The translations under genes and the position numbers were made by a program. Of a DNA stretch of 30,508 nucleotides, positions 23,001 to 30,508 are shown piece by piece. The notes below the pieces were generated by a model. The model searched no databases. It was not told the DNA's origin and worked only from the letters and a program-made list of their open reading frames with translations. Source of the DNA: Lindgomyces ingoldianus (lineage: Eukaryota; Ascomycota; Dothideomycetes; Pleosporales; Lindgomycetaceae); NCBI RefSeq assembly GCF_010093535.1, contig NW_022985185.1, positions 59,919 through 90,426 of the forward strand. The letters are read 5' to 3'. Position 1 is the first letter of the stretch, and each line of letters opens with the position of its first letter.

Positions 23001-23510
23001 TAAACTCTTGCCTTTATGTATGCAGCTAGCAAGAAAGTCTAGCTAGACACTAGAAATATCTAAACAAACTAATAATTAAAAAAACTTAATTAAAAAAACC
23101 TTAGCCCCTTTATAGTAGCTTATATAGTCTTATTGCACACTTACTAATTAATCCTACCTAATAGCATAAAGATACACCCTGTGTTCCACGTATTGTTGCT
23201 GCGCTAAGTAGCCCCTAAATCTAACTATCTACCTAGATAGCTAAACCTGCTACCTAAACCTATTATTATAAATAATAAACTAGAATATGTTATAGAAAAT
23301 ATTAAATAAATCTAGTTTAATAAAAAGAAACATATCTATAAATACTTTATAAAATAGACTAGATACAACAAACTGTTGTAGAAACCTGTAGAAGCCTTAT
23401 AAGAGAACTCTGTAGTAACTTAATTCTACACTTAATACCTATCTAAACTAAACCTGTACTCTAACAAAGACAACTTAATGCTAGAACTACTAATGTAAAG
23501 GATTCCCTTC
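20006..23510 (+). pseudogene. Gypsy-C Pol: reverse transcriptase, RNase H, integrase, chromodomain, degenerate
   Basis: The first ~650 bp after Gypsy-D holds the rest of the protease region and a linker, poorly readable. Reverse transcriptase: LVMPFSLANTPSTF (about 20980-21025) and YINNILIYSNSLLEHKQHI (from 21075), where both catalytic Asp of the YxDD box are Asn. RNase H lies near 21480-21790 (ALILYYFNFKLLILIEANA). Integrase zinc finger: EHLGREKTLNLLQREYY (from about 22197), with the Cys pair partly mutated; the core has INFIINLPLFKRYINIIVVV (about 22390) and ILDRGTQFVLAF (about 22560). A block HPVFHVLLLR (about 23172) precedes a chromodomain near 23270-23420 (KLEYVIENI, YKYFIK, KPVEAL). Its product is dead. 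Confidence 0.88.
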
Positions 23511-23515
23511 CTAAT

Positions 23516-23526
23516 AAGAGGGGGGG
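23516..23526 (+). other. Gypsy-C polypurine tract
   Basis: AAGAGGGGGGG ends 3 bp before the TG of the 3' LTR. Confidence 0.7.
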
Positions 23527-23529
23527 TAC

Positions 23530-23847
23530 TGTCACAGTATCCTCCCTAGATCCTAGACATAACTATATTAGACGCGTACTAGAGTATTATTAGTGCACGT
23601 CTAACATAAACATAACATAACATAGACATAAACTTAAGCATAAACTGCTTTAATACTAACTAAACCTAAAACAGGCTTAATTTATACTTAAAGTGCTTAA
23701 ACTTTTAAGCTAAGTATTTAATTACTAATTTCTTTTTAAACCTTCCTGTTTCTCACACAACGTCTTGTACCTACTATAATACCTTACGTAGTAATTAAAC
23801 TAGACCTCTGTGAAGCTCTATAACCTTACTCGTGCACAATCGTGACA
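23530..23847 (+). repeat. Gypsy-C 3' LTR
   Basis: This 318-bp LTR is mutated at its inner start (TGTCACAGTATCC, CCCTAGATCC) and intact at its outer end (CTCGTGCACAATCGTGACA). Confidence 0.92.
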
Positions 23848-23852
23848 CTAAG
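23848..23852. repeat. Target-site duplication of Gypsy-C (right copy)
   Basis: CTAAG follows the CA end of the 3' LTR and leads directly back into Copia-B sequence. Confidence 0.9.
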
Positions 23853-26000
23853 AATTAACATAGATTTTACACTATCCTTTAATATTATCACGCAAGCTAA
23901 TGCTATATAAAAGGTAATAAAGATGCTTTAAAGTAAAAAAGTAAAAGTTAATATTAATTATGTAATTAATACCTAAAATAGCTTAACCTTATACAAAGTA
24001 CTAAATCTCCTACTTAGTTCTAAAGTAAAGACATAGCAAGAGAAGAAGGGATAGACAGGACTGCACATAGTAAAGAGAATTAAGGCCCTAGACATTATTA
24101 TTAAGATAAAGAACAGTCTAGTAAGACTCTACTGCACGCAAGTTATGCTATATTATTATATAAAGAACAAGGATAAACCTGCATAAGAATTGCTAGATCT
24201 AGATAAACTAGCCCTAGTATAAAGGGATCCTTTACAGGCATAAAAGAGAGGTTGCCTACGCAAGCAACTAACTTTAGTTAATAGACTACACAAAACAGCC
24301 CCTTAAGCAGCATTAGATTTGTTATATAAACTAAAACTAGAACTATAGCTAGCTAAAAAAGGCTAAAAGAGACTACATAAAAATTTATAGGCTATAATAT
24401 TTCTAACCTAAAAGAAAAAGGAAGACTACGCGCTAGTAATTAAGCTCTATGCAGATAGTGTAATTACAACACCTAAAAGACTATTTAAAGAATTAGACTA
24501 TATAGAAATAAAGAGTCTAATTATAAGTAGCATGTTTAAGGTACTTTTATATAATTTATTAATTTATAAAGGACAGATCTTTAACCTTTAACTTATATAT
24601 AAAGTTAAAGGGAAATTAATAAAACTATATAAAAAGTTATAACTTATGTTTATAAAATATTTAAATAAGAAGAAGAAGAAGATTCTTACACAGTTTCCTA
24701 TAATTTAAAAAATAAGTTAAAGGTTAATCTTAGCTATTAGCTTATTACTAATAGCTTTGTACAACATGCACTATAAACTACGCAATATTACTTAGGTATA
24801 TGTATAATTAATAGATAAGCTTATTTGCACTCTCTTTACATAACTACTAAGAGAACTCTGTAAAAGCTTCTCTCTACACACAATATTTAGAGTTGTATAA
24901 CTACTATACAGCGCAGCAGAGTTAGGCTTGTATTAGTTTAAGACATACTATAACTATTATAAAAATAAACTTTTTATAAAAACCTTATTATATAATCTAT
25001 GCTTATTAATTACATATAAAGGCTTAACAGTGTTTAGTATTATAGGACTGTAGACAGATAATACTCTTAGTATTATTATAGCTAATTTTGCATAAAGAAA
25101 GGAAAAAGAATTACTTAAAGCTAACTTTTAAGTAAAGCCTAAAACTATACTATTACATAATTAGGCTATTAAATTTAATCAAGAAAAGATTTACTTTATA
25201 TAAAATAATATTATTTTTATATAAAAAAGTTAAGCTAGAAATCTACACACAATAAAGTCTAAGGTAGAGGATGCCGCGCAGAAGTACGTTAAACAGCGCG
25301 CGCGAGGTGCCTATATTACATTAATATGTTAACCTAAGGCAGCATTTAACCTGTCTACTGCTGCTTAAGTTGTGTTACTGTTATATAACAATATTAAGGC
25401 ATTAAATATATAAATCTAATAGTAAATTAACAACTAAAATAAAGGATTATTATACATACTACTTAATCTCTTCTATATAAAGTTATTTATCTTTACTAAT
25501 AAATTATTTATAAATAACAAAGACTTAAGTTTACAGCTTAGCTTTTTTATTATTCTTAAAACTAAGTAGTAAACTAAGAACTTATATAACTTTAAAATTA
25601 TAGGTAATATTATACACTAAAACTTCTTTAAGTGTAAACGCGTTACCTGCTCTGTTCTAGCTAGTAAGCTGTACAGAATAGTGGGAGGATTTAACTGCGC
25701 AATTGCACTAAGTACAACTATTAACTAGATTACATGTATGCTTAGAATACCTCCTGTACCTATTGTACTATGCATAAATTTAAGATTTTTATATAAATGT
25801 CTTATAAAGCTTAGAACAATAAATAAGAAAAGACTTATAATTAATATTATGTTAATTTAAGAATTGTATAAGAAGAGAGAGATTATAGAAATTAAGTAGA
25901 TTAATAAAAAAGACAACCCTATAAATGCCTGTATAAAGAAGGCGCTAAACTCTGCTCTTAAGGAACTAATTTTGTACAACTAACTAACTATTAGAGTTAA
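23853..26000 (+). pseudogene. Copia-B reverse transcriptase and RNase H, degenerate
   Basis: This continues Copia-B after Gypsy-C and is collinear with Copia-A 3416-5560. The first ~600 bp is the integrase-to-reverse-transcriptase linker (RINIDFTLSF onward). Reverse transcriptase starts near RLFKELDYIEIKSL (about 24477). The catalytic block QTDD is now stop-T-D-N (25051-25062). RNase H begins at FTN (about 25490) and contains KCKRVTCSVLASKLYRIVG (about 25635-25690). The final NPADAMTK-like block is badly mutated near 25915-25945. There is a small frame change near 24670 relative to Copia-A. Confidence 0.85.
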
Positions 26001-26095
26001 AGCATTAGTTAATAGACTTATGCCTATATAAGATAGGCAAAAAAGGCCCTATAGTAACCTATCTACTATATGTGTAAATAAGGCAAGTCCTGTAT

Positions 26096-26112
26096 AAAGG
26101 AAAAAGAAAAAG
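26096..26112 (+). other. Copia-B polypurine tract
   Basis: The 17-purine run is identical to that of Copia-A, 7 bp before the 3' LTR. Confidence 0.7.
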
Positions 26113-26119
26113 TTGCTAA

Positions 26120-26372
26120 TGTCTAAATAGTAATATTTAGGCGCCTAGTTAATAGTCACATAGCTTAGATGCGCCTAGATCCCTGTGCACAGAGATCTGT
26201 GCGCAGAGTTTAGGACTATATCAACCCCTTTCCTTTGTACAATAGAAAACAACAAGAAGCAATCAACACTAGTTACCTAACACCCCTGTGCGATGTTTAC
26301 ACCGTGCAAACCTCTCCGTCTCGTACGCATTTGCTGACACCAAGTGCTAGCTAGCAGAGAGTCTATTCAACA
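26120..26372 (+). repeat. Copia-B 3' LTR
   Basis: This 253-bp LTR has a mutated inner start (TCTAAATAGTAATATTTAGG) and an intact outer end (GCGATGTTTACACCGTGC, CCGTCTCGTACGC). Confidence 0.93.
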
Positions 26373-26377
26373 ATTAT
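26373..26377. repeat. Target-site duplication of Copia-B (right copy)
   Basis: ATTAT follows the 3' LTR, then Gypsy-E resumes in its antisense frame. Confidence 0.88.
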
Positions 26378-26771
26378 CTTTATTATCTTTTTTAGATAAT
26401 AAGACAGCTTATTCTAAAAGTTCTATTTATAAACTTTTGCTGCCTTAGCATTTTAAAGTAGTTTCTTTCTCTTCTTCTTTAACTAGTTTTATATAGTGTT
26501 AGAAATAAAAGTATTATACTAGCTATTTTTTTTTTACACACTCTACACATTTATTTAATAATAAGGTTAATACATAAAATAACTTTAATAATTAGTAAGC
26601 GCTATAAAGCTGCATTTTTATCTAATAAAAAGAATTAAAATAAATAAGACTAGTAAGCTATTTAGTATAAAAAAGATAAATGTCTTAGACACCTTTTAGT
26701 AAATAAATGCTTACTTTATAAATAAACTTTTACTAATATAGTTATGTAAGCAGAGCAGCAAGGACGCTGCT
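26378..26771 (-). pseudogene. Gypsy-E antisense frame, N-terminal part
   Basis: On the minus strand the frame reads NTFISNTI, then with stops a Lys-rich middle (LKKKRKKLL, NAKAAKVYK, KLSYYLKKIIKI) that joins, across Copia-B, to IIDRECFKQNYI. It aligns with Gypsy-D (NAFISNAT, LEREQKTLL, EASIAKACKR) but is 54 nt shorter in this region. Further upstream, one extra T in a T run and a 26-bp gap relative to Gypsy-D break the shared frame, so the N-terminus is unsettled. The end of the interval, before the purine tract, is probably untranslated. Confidence 0.5.
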
Positions 26772-26783
26772 AGGAAGAAGAGG
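26772..26783 (+). other. Gypsy-E polypurine tract
   Basis: AGGAAGAAGAGG is followed by CAGCG and the LTR start, as in Gypsy-D. Confidence 0.6.
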
Positions 26784-26788
26784 CAGCG

Positions 26789-27319
26789 TGTTATAGTCTA
26801 TAATTAGACTAATATAACTTTACTAACAATGCTTTAAAATACTACAACAGTTTATAAATAATCTGTAAAAGCAAAGCTTGCTTAGAGCAATAGTTAGCGC
26901 ATTAAGGTAGGTTATTTAGGTTAAAGAATAGTTGCAGCATAATGCTTAGCAAAGTAGTATTAGACAGGTAATAGACGCATAACAACAACATTTAACTATA
27001 GCATGTAACTAATTATAGCCTGTAACTAAGCGTAGCTAATACTAATCTCTAACACACTAATGTAGCTAATTGTTTACAGTAGTGACACTTAGATGCGTTG
27101 TCACTATTGTCACACAATAGTTAGATGTGTTGTCACATAATGGTTAGATGCGTTAGCACTATAGTTGTATACATCTCACTATAGCCTGTTGCTAAGACTC
27201 ACCCACTTATTTTGCATATATATAGACTCCTACAAAGGATTTCTCTAGCAATACATTTAATCTAGTTCCTTATGCTTCTAGTGTCTTACATAGCTTCACA
27301 CTAATACTAATCCCTAACA
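26789..27319 (+). repeat. Gypsy-E 3' LTR (right end approximate)
   Basis: The start TGTTATAGTC equals Gypsy-D TGTTACGGTC after RIP. Similarity fades after ~100 bp, so this is a different LTR subfamily. The region has an LTR-like layout: short repeats of GTTAGATGYGTTGTCAC type (about 27090-27155), then CATATATATAGAC (about 27218) as a TATA-like site. The right end at CCCTAACA (27319) is chosen only because the family ends in TAACA; no target duplication confirms it, since the left end is missing. Confidence 0.55.
27036..27068 (+). repeat. 33-bp direct repeat, copy 1
   Basis: This matches 27301-27333 with two transitions only, 265 bp apart. It contains CTAATACTAAT followed by TAACACACTAAT. Copy 2 runs into a 19-A tract. 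It could be an internal LTR repeat or the trace of an insertion. Confidence 0.6.
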
Positions 27320-27333
27320 CACTAATATAGCTA
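27301..27333 (+). repeat. 33-bp direct repeat, copy 2
   Basis: This is the second copy of the 27036-27068 repeat; it ends at the start of the A-run 27333-27351. Confidence 0.6.
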
Positions 27334-27910
27334 AAAAAAAAAAAAAAAAAACTAAAATAATAGCTAGCTAATTCTTAGCTTTAATTAAGTTAGTAAAATT
27401 TTTTTTTTAAAAACTTAAAGTTTATATAAATTTAAGATTAGTTATTTAGAAATTAGTTAATTATTAGCTATAATTAAAAAAACAGGTTCTAGCTTTAGCT
27501 CTTAACACGTTTCTACTCTTATAATAGTCTTCCTCTTCTTTACACCTTACAGTCTCTAGCGTTGCGCCTGTTCCTTTCACTGCCTAATACTGCCACGCTA
27601 TGCTTAATACTGCTACTTAATATTTTTAATTTAATTGTTTTAGCATTAAAGCCCTAGTTGTAGAGCTGTAGCTTATGTAGTTTGTTGCCTCTGCAGGAAT
27701 TTCTTAGAGTCCTAGAGAGCTCTAGCGCTGCCTCTGCCTCTGCCTCTACCTCTCTATCGCTGCAAAGATTAATGTAGTACATGTAATACCTTAACAAGCT
27801 GTTTTGCTTGCACAACTGCTAGTTTTGCTTCTTTAACTGCTGTTTAAATATAATAGGCTAATGTTTAGAGTTGTTAGTAAGAGATTACCTAGCAGCGTTA
27901 AGAAATGCAT
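27320..27910. other. Unassigned stretch with A-run and moderately mutated DNA
   Basis: A run of 19 A (27333-27351) is followed by ~130 bp of very AT-rich DNA, then by ~430 bp of more mixed composition with a CTGCCT triplet-like run near 27730. On the minus strand part of this reads as an Arg/Gly-rich low-complexity frame (GRGRGRG near 27730-27750) with several stops. No domain is recognised; it may be the remnant of another element. The A-run could mark a retroposed end, but there is no proof. Confidence 0.35.
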
Positions 27911-28140
27911 AAAGTAAATTACAGCAAATTGTAGTAAACTACAGTAAATTGCAGCAAACTACAGCAAATTGCAGCAAACTACAGCAAATTGCGGCAAACT
28001 ATAGCAAATTGCGGTAAACTATAGCAAATTGCACTAAACTATAGCAAATTGCACTAAACTATAGCAAATTATAGCAAAATACAGCAAATTGCGGCAAACT
28101 ATAGCAAATTGCAGCAAACTACAGTAGATTACAGTAGCAG
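27911..28140. repeat. Minisatellite, 10-bp unit (20-bp dimer), about 23 units
   Basis: Units alternate between ACAGCAAATT and GCAGCAAACT types. Transitions within units (GCGG, ATAG) suggest mild RIP-like change. The core CAGCAA-N-N-T recurs in the array at 30368-30500 on the same strand. Gypsy-F begins 6 bp after its end. Confidence 0.88.
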
Positions 28141-28145
28141 ACAGC

Positions 28146-28463
28146 TGTCACGGTATCCTCCCCGGATCCCAGACATAACTGTATTGGACGCGTACCAGAG
28201 TATTATCAGTGCACGTCTGACACAAACACAACACAACACAGACATAAACTTAAGCACAAACTGCCTTAACACTAACTAAACCTAAAACAGGCTTAATTTA
28301 TACCTAAAGCGCTTAGACTTTTAAGCTAAGTATTTAATTACTAATTTCCTCTTAAACTTTTCTATTTCTTACATAACATCTTGTACCTACTATAATACCT
28401 TACATAGTAATTAAACTAGACCTCTGTAAAGCTCTATAACCTTACTTGTGCATAATTATAACA
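28146..28463 (+). repeat. Gypsy-F 5' LTR
   Basis: This is a 318-bp LTR with an intact outer part (CCCCGGATCCCAGAC, TTGGACGCGTACCAG) and an inner end mutated like the Gypsy-C 5' LTR (CATAATTATAACA). Confidence 0.9.
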
Positions 28464-29740
28464 TTATATTATGTTAAAACTTTAGCTAAGAATAGCCTCT
28501 AAATCTAATCTAATAAGCTTAGTACTTACATAACTTTAAGCTATTAAAGTAAGCTAAAAAGCCTTTTAAAAAGCGCTTACTTTATAGAAAAGCTGCTACA
28601 TTATAAGCTTTAAAGCTTTTTAAAAGGACTTTAAAAAACAGCTTTATGTTGTTAAGTAGTTTATTTCTGCCTTAACTCTTGTTATAGTAGTAGAAACTAA
28701 GAACTTACTAGCCTTAAAGCCTACCTAGAAGTCTAGAGATAGCTTAACTCCCTCCTGCCTAACGCTGCCTATAACCTGTAACTTTTCTAACTTAGTAATA
28801 AAATCTAACTAACTCTCTAATCCCCTACTATTTAACAGAAAATAGAAAGACCTACCTTTCTTCCTACACAAGCTCTAATATAAACTTAAAGAAAACATAG
28901 ACTAATTCCTCTTTAAACACTTTTAGTTACTATATGCCTACTTTTAACTTAACTATAATGTAACAGCCTTAATTAACTTACTAAGAAATAAAAATATTAT
29001 TAACCTAGATTAATTTATAGTGTTTCTGTAAGTAACTTATAAAGACTTAAATAAAAAGTTAACAGCTCTAAGTTACCTAAACACTTTATAATAAAAAAAA
29101 AAGCTTTACTTTACACTTTACTAAGTTTTGCTAACTTGCATCTAATATAGGCCTAAATAAGATAGGTCTAATTATAGCCTTACATAACTCCCTCTTAACT
29201 AAACTGCAACGCGCTATAGTAGGAGAACCCTTTCTAAATAACCTTAATGCGTATGTAAACCTAATTACTACCTATAATAATAACATAAGGTTCCTCTCTA
29301 TACAAGCCCTAATACGCCCCTAAACTAGCGTAGTTGCAAATAAAGACTCTAATATAATAAAAATTAATTTAAATTATGCTCTAGTTAGTTCTAGAAAGTG
29401 TAAAGATTATAAAAAAAAAAGTTAATGCTTTAAGTGTAGTAAGCATAGTTATATTTTCTAAAACTACTTTATTTCTTTTTCTTAAGTTTACGCAAGTAGT
29501 GCTGCTAGCACTTATTAAAGATTTTTACTATTTTATTTTTATTTTTATAAGAGCTTTAACTTGTATTTAAGCCTTAATCCCCTTTACTACTCTTAACATA
29601 GCTGCAGCTATAGCAGTAGAAGCCTATAAAAAGGCTTGTCTTAGGGCTAAGTTGCCCTCTAGGACTAATTTAACACTAGATCTTTACTAACTTATAGGCT
29701 AAGTCCCCTACTAATAACTAGAAGTACTAAGTTAATATTT
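28464..29740 (+). pseudogene. Gypsy-F Gag, degenerate and truncated
   Basis: A capsid core is readable near 28830-29100 (LPFFLHKL, YKLKENID, LLYAYFQLNYNVTALINLL) and then YKDLNKKLTALSYLNTL. This is the pattern of Ty3/gypsy capsid proteins. A zinc knuckle lies at 29426-29467: the first pair CFKC is intact (in Gypsy-C the first Cys is lost), while the later His and Cys codons are Tyr. The remaining ~270 bp is the Gag tail. The frame breaks at several TAA/TAG codons. The cut at about 29740 falls at the same point in the tail at which Gypsy-C continues toward protease. Confidence 0.75.
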
Positions 29741-30020
29741 TTTTAGCAGAGCTTGCTCTGCTTATTATATTCGGGTTTGCAGAACGAAAAGTTTAGCAGA
29801 ATCTCCTCTTTTGGACGCGCTAGTTAGTTAGAATTTCTTTGGATAAACCCTGGTAACGCTGTTTTTCTGTTAGCTTATGTGTTTCTTATATTCTTTTTTA
29901 AAAAAAATGTATACCTAATGTAAGTGCACTTTTACGCTAATTTGCATGCAGTTTGCTCTAGCATGCGTTGTGTAAAACATATTTAAATTATAGTTAGTTG
30001 CGTCTGCTCCACCTCTCTAG
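29741..30020. other. Unmutated right flank, no gene recognised
   Basis: Composition switches at once from TA-rich to mixed. The first bases form a perfect 8-bp stem AGCAGAGC/GCTCTGCT with a 2-base loop (29745-29762) exactly at the Gypsy-F breakpoint. The rest holds a T/A run near 29892-29907 and no reading frame of note. Confidence 0.5.
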
Positions 30021-30186
30021 CCACATCGGTGTGTCGGGGATTGGCATCAGCCACATTGGTGTGTCGAGGATTGGCATCAGCCGCATTGGTGTGTCGGGGA
30101 TTAGCATCAGCCGCATCAGTGTGTCGGGGATTGGCATCAGCCGCATCGGTGTGTCAGGGATTGGCATTAGTGTGTCAGGGTGTCAG
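30021..30186. repeat. Minisatellite, 30-bp unit, about 5.5 copies
   Basis: The five full units (30021, 30051, 30081, 30111, 30141) contain CCRCATYGGT, then GTGTCGGGGA and TTGGCATCAG; a partial copy follows. Differences are single transitions. Because the unit is a multiple of three, one plus frame stays open and reads a 10-residue repeat (GVSGIGISRI), but it lacks an ATG and other gene signs, so it is not called as a gene. Confidence 0.9.
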
Positions 30187-30367
30187 ATTAAGGCACTGTT
30201 TCTAGGCTTCCTAAGATAAATAATAGGTTTTAGATATGATGTATAGGATGATGATTTATTGTATTAATTAATTAATGTTTCTTTTTCTTTTTGTCTGCTC
30301 TGCTTGTGTTGCTCGGCTTTGTTTTTCCGGTCCGAGTCCCTCGCGCACTAGCCCTATGCGCGACCAG
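30187..30367. other. Spacer between minisatellites
   Basis: This is mixed DNA with a pyrimidine-rich run near 30280-30300 and a 6-bp inverted repeat CGCGCA/TGCGCG (30342-30347 and 30357-30362). Nothing coding is seen. Confidence 0.45.
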
Positions 30368-30500
30368 CTGCAACATGCTGCAATTTGTTGCAAAATGCTG
30401 TAACATGCTGCAAGTTGTTGCAAAATGCTGCAACATGCTGCAATTTGTTGCAAAATGCTACAACATGCTGCAACATGCAGCAATTTGCAGCAACATACTG
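30368..30500. repeat. Minisatellite, 10-bp unit with 30-bp higher order
   Basis: There are thirteen units. The first nine form three 30-bp triplets of the type CTGCAACATG, CTGCAATTTG, TTGCAAAATG; the last two (CAGCAATTTG, CAGCAACATA) resemble the array at 27911. The open minus frame across it (LQQIAACCSI repeats) is a by-product of the repeat. Confidence 0.9.
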
Positions 30501-30508
30501 TTCGAGCT
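30490..30508 (+). repeat. 19-bp terminal direct repeat, equal to bases 1-19
   Basis: GCAACATACTGTTCGAGCT ends the window and also begins it. The first 11 bases belong to the minisatellite; the last 8 are unique. Joining the ends continues the array into the left flank without a break. Confidence 0.85.

Larger units (their letters stand above)
10549..23847 (+). mobile_element. Gypsy-C: complete chromovirus split by Gypsy-D
   Basis: The LTRs of 317 and 318 bp start TGTCAC and end TGACA/TAACA, with a 5-bp duplication. After removal of Gypsy-D and its duplication (7635 bp) the element is about 5.7 kb. It encodes, in order, a capsid-type Gag with a zinc knuckle, protease, reverse transcriptase, RNase H, HHCC integrase and a C-terminal chromodomain. 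A third LTR copy with adjoining Gag is present as the truncated Gypsy-F at 28146. All coding parts are broken by RIP-type changes. Confidence 0.93.
7180..26372 (+). mobile_element. Copia-B: complete Ty1/copia element split by Gypsy-C
   Basis: Both LTRs are 253 bp, begin TGTCC/TGTCT and end CAACA, with a 5-bp duplication. Without the 13.3-kb nested insertion (10549-23847 plus one duplication) the element is about 5.9 kb, close to Copia-A (5.8 kb). Internal sequence is collinear with Copia-A, but the LTR middle differs, so A and B are sister subfamilies. Gag-like, protease and integrase lie left of the insertion; reverse transcriptase and RNase H lie right of it. Confidence 0.93.
5904..27319 (+). 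mobile_element. Gypsy-E: oldest chromovirus, 5'-truncated, interrupted by Copia-B (and cut by Copia-A)
   Basis: The remains are 5904-7179 (integrase, chromodomain and the end of an antisense frame), then, after Copia-B, 26378-26788 (rest of the antisense frame and purine tract) and a 3' LTR from 26789. All of it is collinear with Gypsy-D from about 17630 to the 3' LTR. The 5' LTR, Gag, protease, reverse transcriptase and RNase H are absent. It is the most heavily mutated element here: the first 48 bases of its LTR differ from Gypsy-D at 17 sites, all C to T or G to A. It hosts Copia-A and Copia-B and is therefore the oldest layer. Confidence 0.85.
28146..29740 (+). mobile_element. Gypsy-F: Gypsy-C family copy, truncated after Gag
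   Basis: It is collinear with Gypsy-C from the first LTR base to about 12145, and then similarity ends abruptly. No 3' LTR, polymerase or purine tract follows. The left LTR edge is the least mutated of the three copies of this LTR, but the internal part is as mutated as in Gypsy-C. ACAGC at 28141-28145 would be the left target duplication; there is no right partner. Confidence 0.85.

Noticed and set aside
27911..28140. CRISPR array
   Set aside because: The units are contiguous 10-bp repeats without unique spacers, and the context is eukaryotic.
29998..30219. 73-codon plus-strand frame with GVSGIGISRI repeats as a gene
   Set aside because: It has no ATG at its start (TTG only), is open because the 30-bp unit is a multiple of three, and shows no other gene sign.
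30328..30345. tRNA T-arm-like GGTCCGAGTCC
   Set aside because: The flanking bases do not form a T stem, and no matching A box or acceptor stem was found.
30268..30483. 71-codon minus-strand frame with LQQIAACCSI repeats
   Set aside because: It is a direct reading of the 10/30-bp minisatellite.
1..30508. Starship-type giant element suggested by the short direct repeat at both ends
   Set aside because: No tyrosine recombinase (DUF3435-like) frame is visible, and the contents are fully explained as nested LTR elements and minisatellites.

Overview
The window is a nest of dead LTR retrotransposons in what looks like an AT-rich, repeat-induced-point-mutation (RIP) block of a filamentous ascomycete genome (Pezizomycotina; a Dothideomycete-type AT isochore would fit, but this is inference). 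No intact protein-coding gene is visible. Reading frames of known retroelement proteins can be followed for hundreds of codons, but TAA and TAG stops replace Gln and Trp, and catalytic Asp/Cys codons have become Asn/Tyr. Aligned copies differ almost only by C to T and G to A changes, in both CpA/TpG and CpG contexts. This is the RIP signature.

Layout. 1-94 is unmutated flank. Copia-A (100-5903, TSD ATAGA) sits in an old chromovirus, Gypsy-E, whose remains are 5904-7179 and 26378-27319. Copia-B (7180-26372, TSD ATTAT) interrupts Gypsy-E. A second chromovirus, Gypsy-C (10549-23847, TSD CTAAG), interrupts Copia-B in the linker after integrase. A third chromovirus, Gypsy-D (12371-20000, TSD AAGAA), interrupts Gypsy-C. 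The nest is therefore E > B > C > D, four levels deep, and D belongs to the same family as the oldest element, E. To the right lie an unassigned stretch, a 10-bp-unit minisatellite (27911-28140), a 3'-truncated Gypsy-C relative (Gypsy-F, 28146-29740), and an unmutated tail with a 30-bp minisatellite (30021-30186) and another 10-bp-unit minisatellite (30368-30500).

Most interesting signals. (1) The Gypsy-D/E family carries a degenerate reading frame on the opposite strand, between the chromodomain and the 3' LTR; it is conserved at protein level between D and E and ends at the same stop. (2) In each of the four complete elements the two LTRs are mutated in mirror image: the outer edge of each LTR is spared and the inner edge is hit, so RIP seems to fade at element boundaries. 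(3) The first and last 19 bases of the window are identical and continue the terminal minisatellite, suggesting a circle, a tandem unit of about 30.49 kb, or an assembly overlap. (4) The Copia LTRs share a short dyad and a CACGTG box although the rest of their U3 regions differ.
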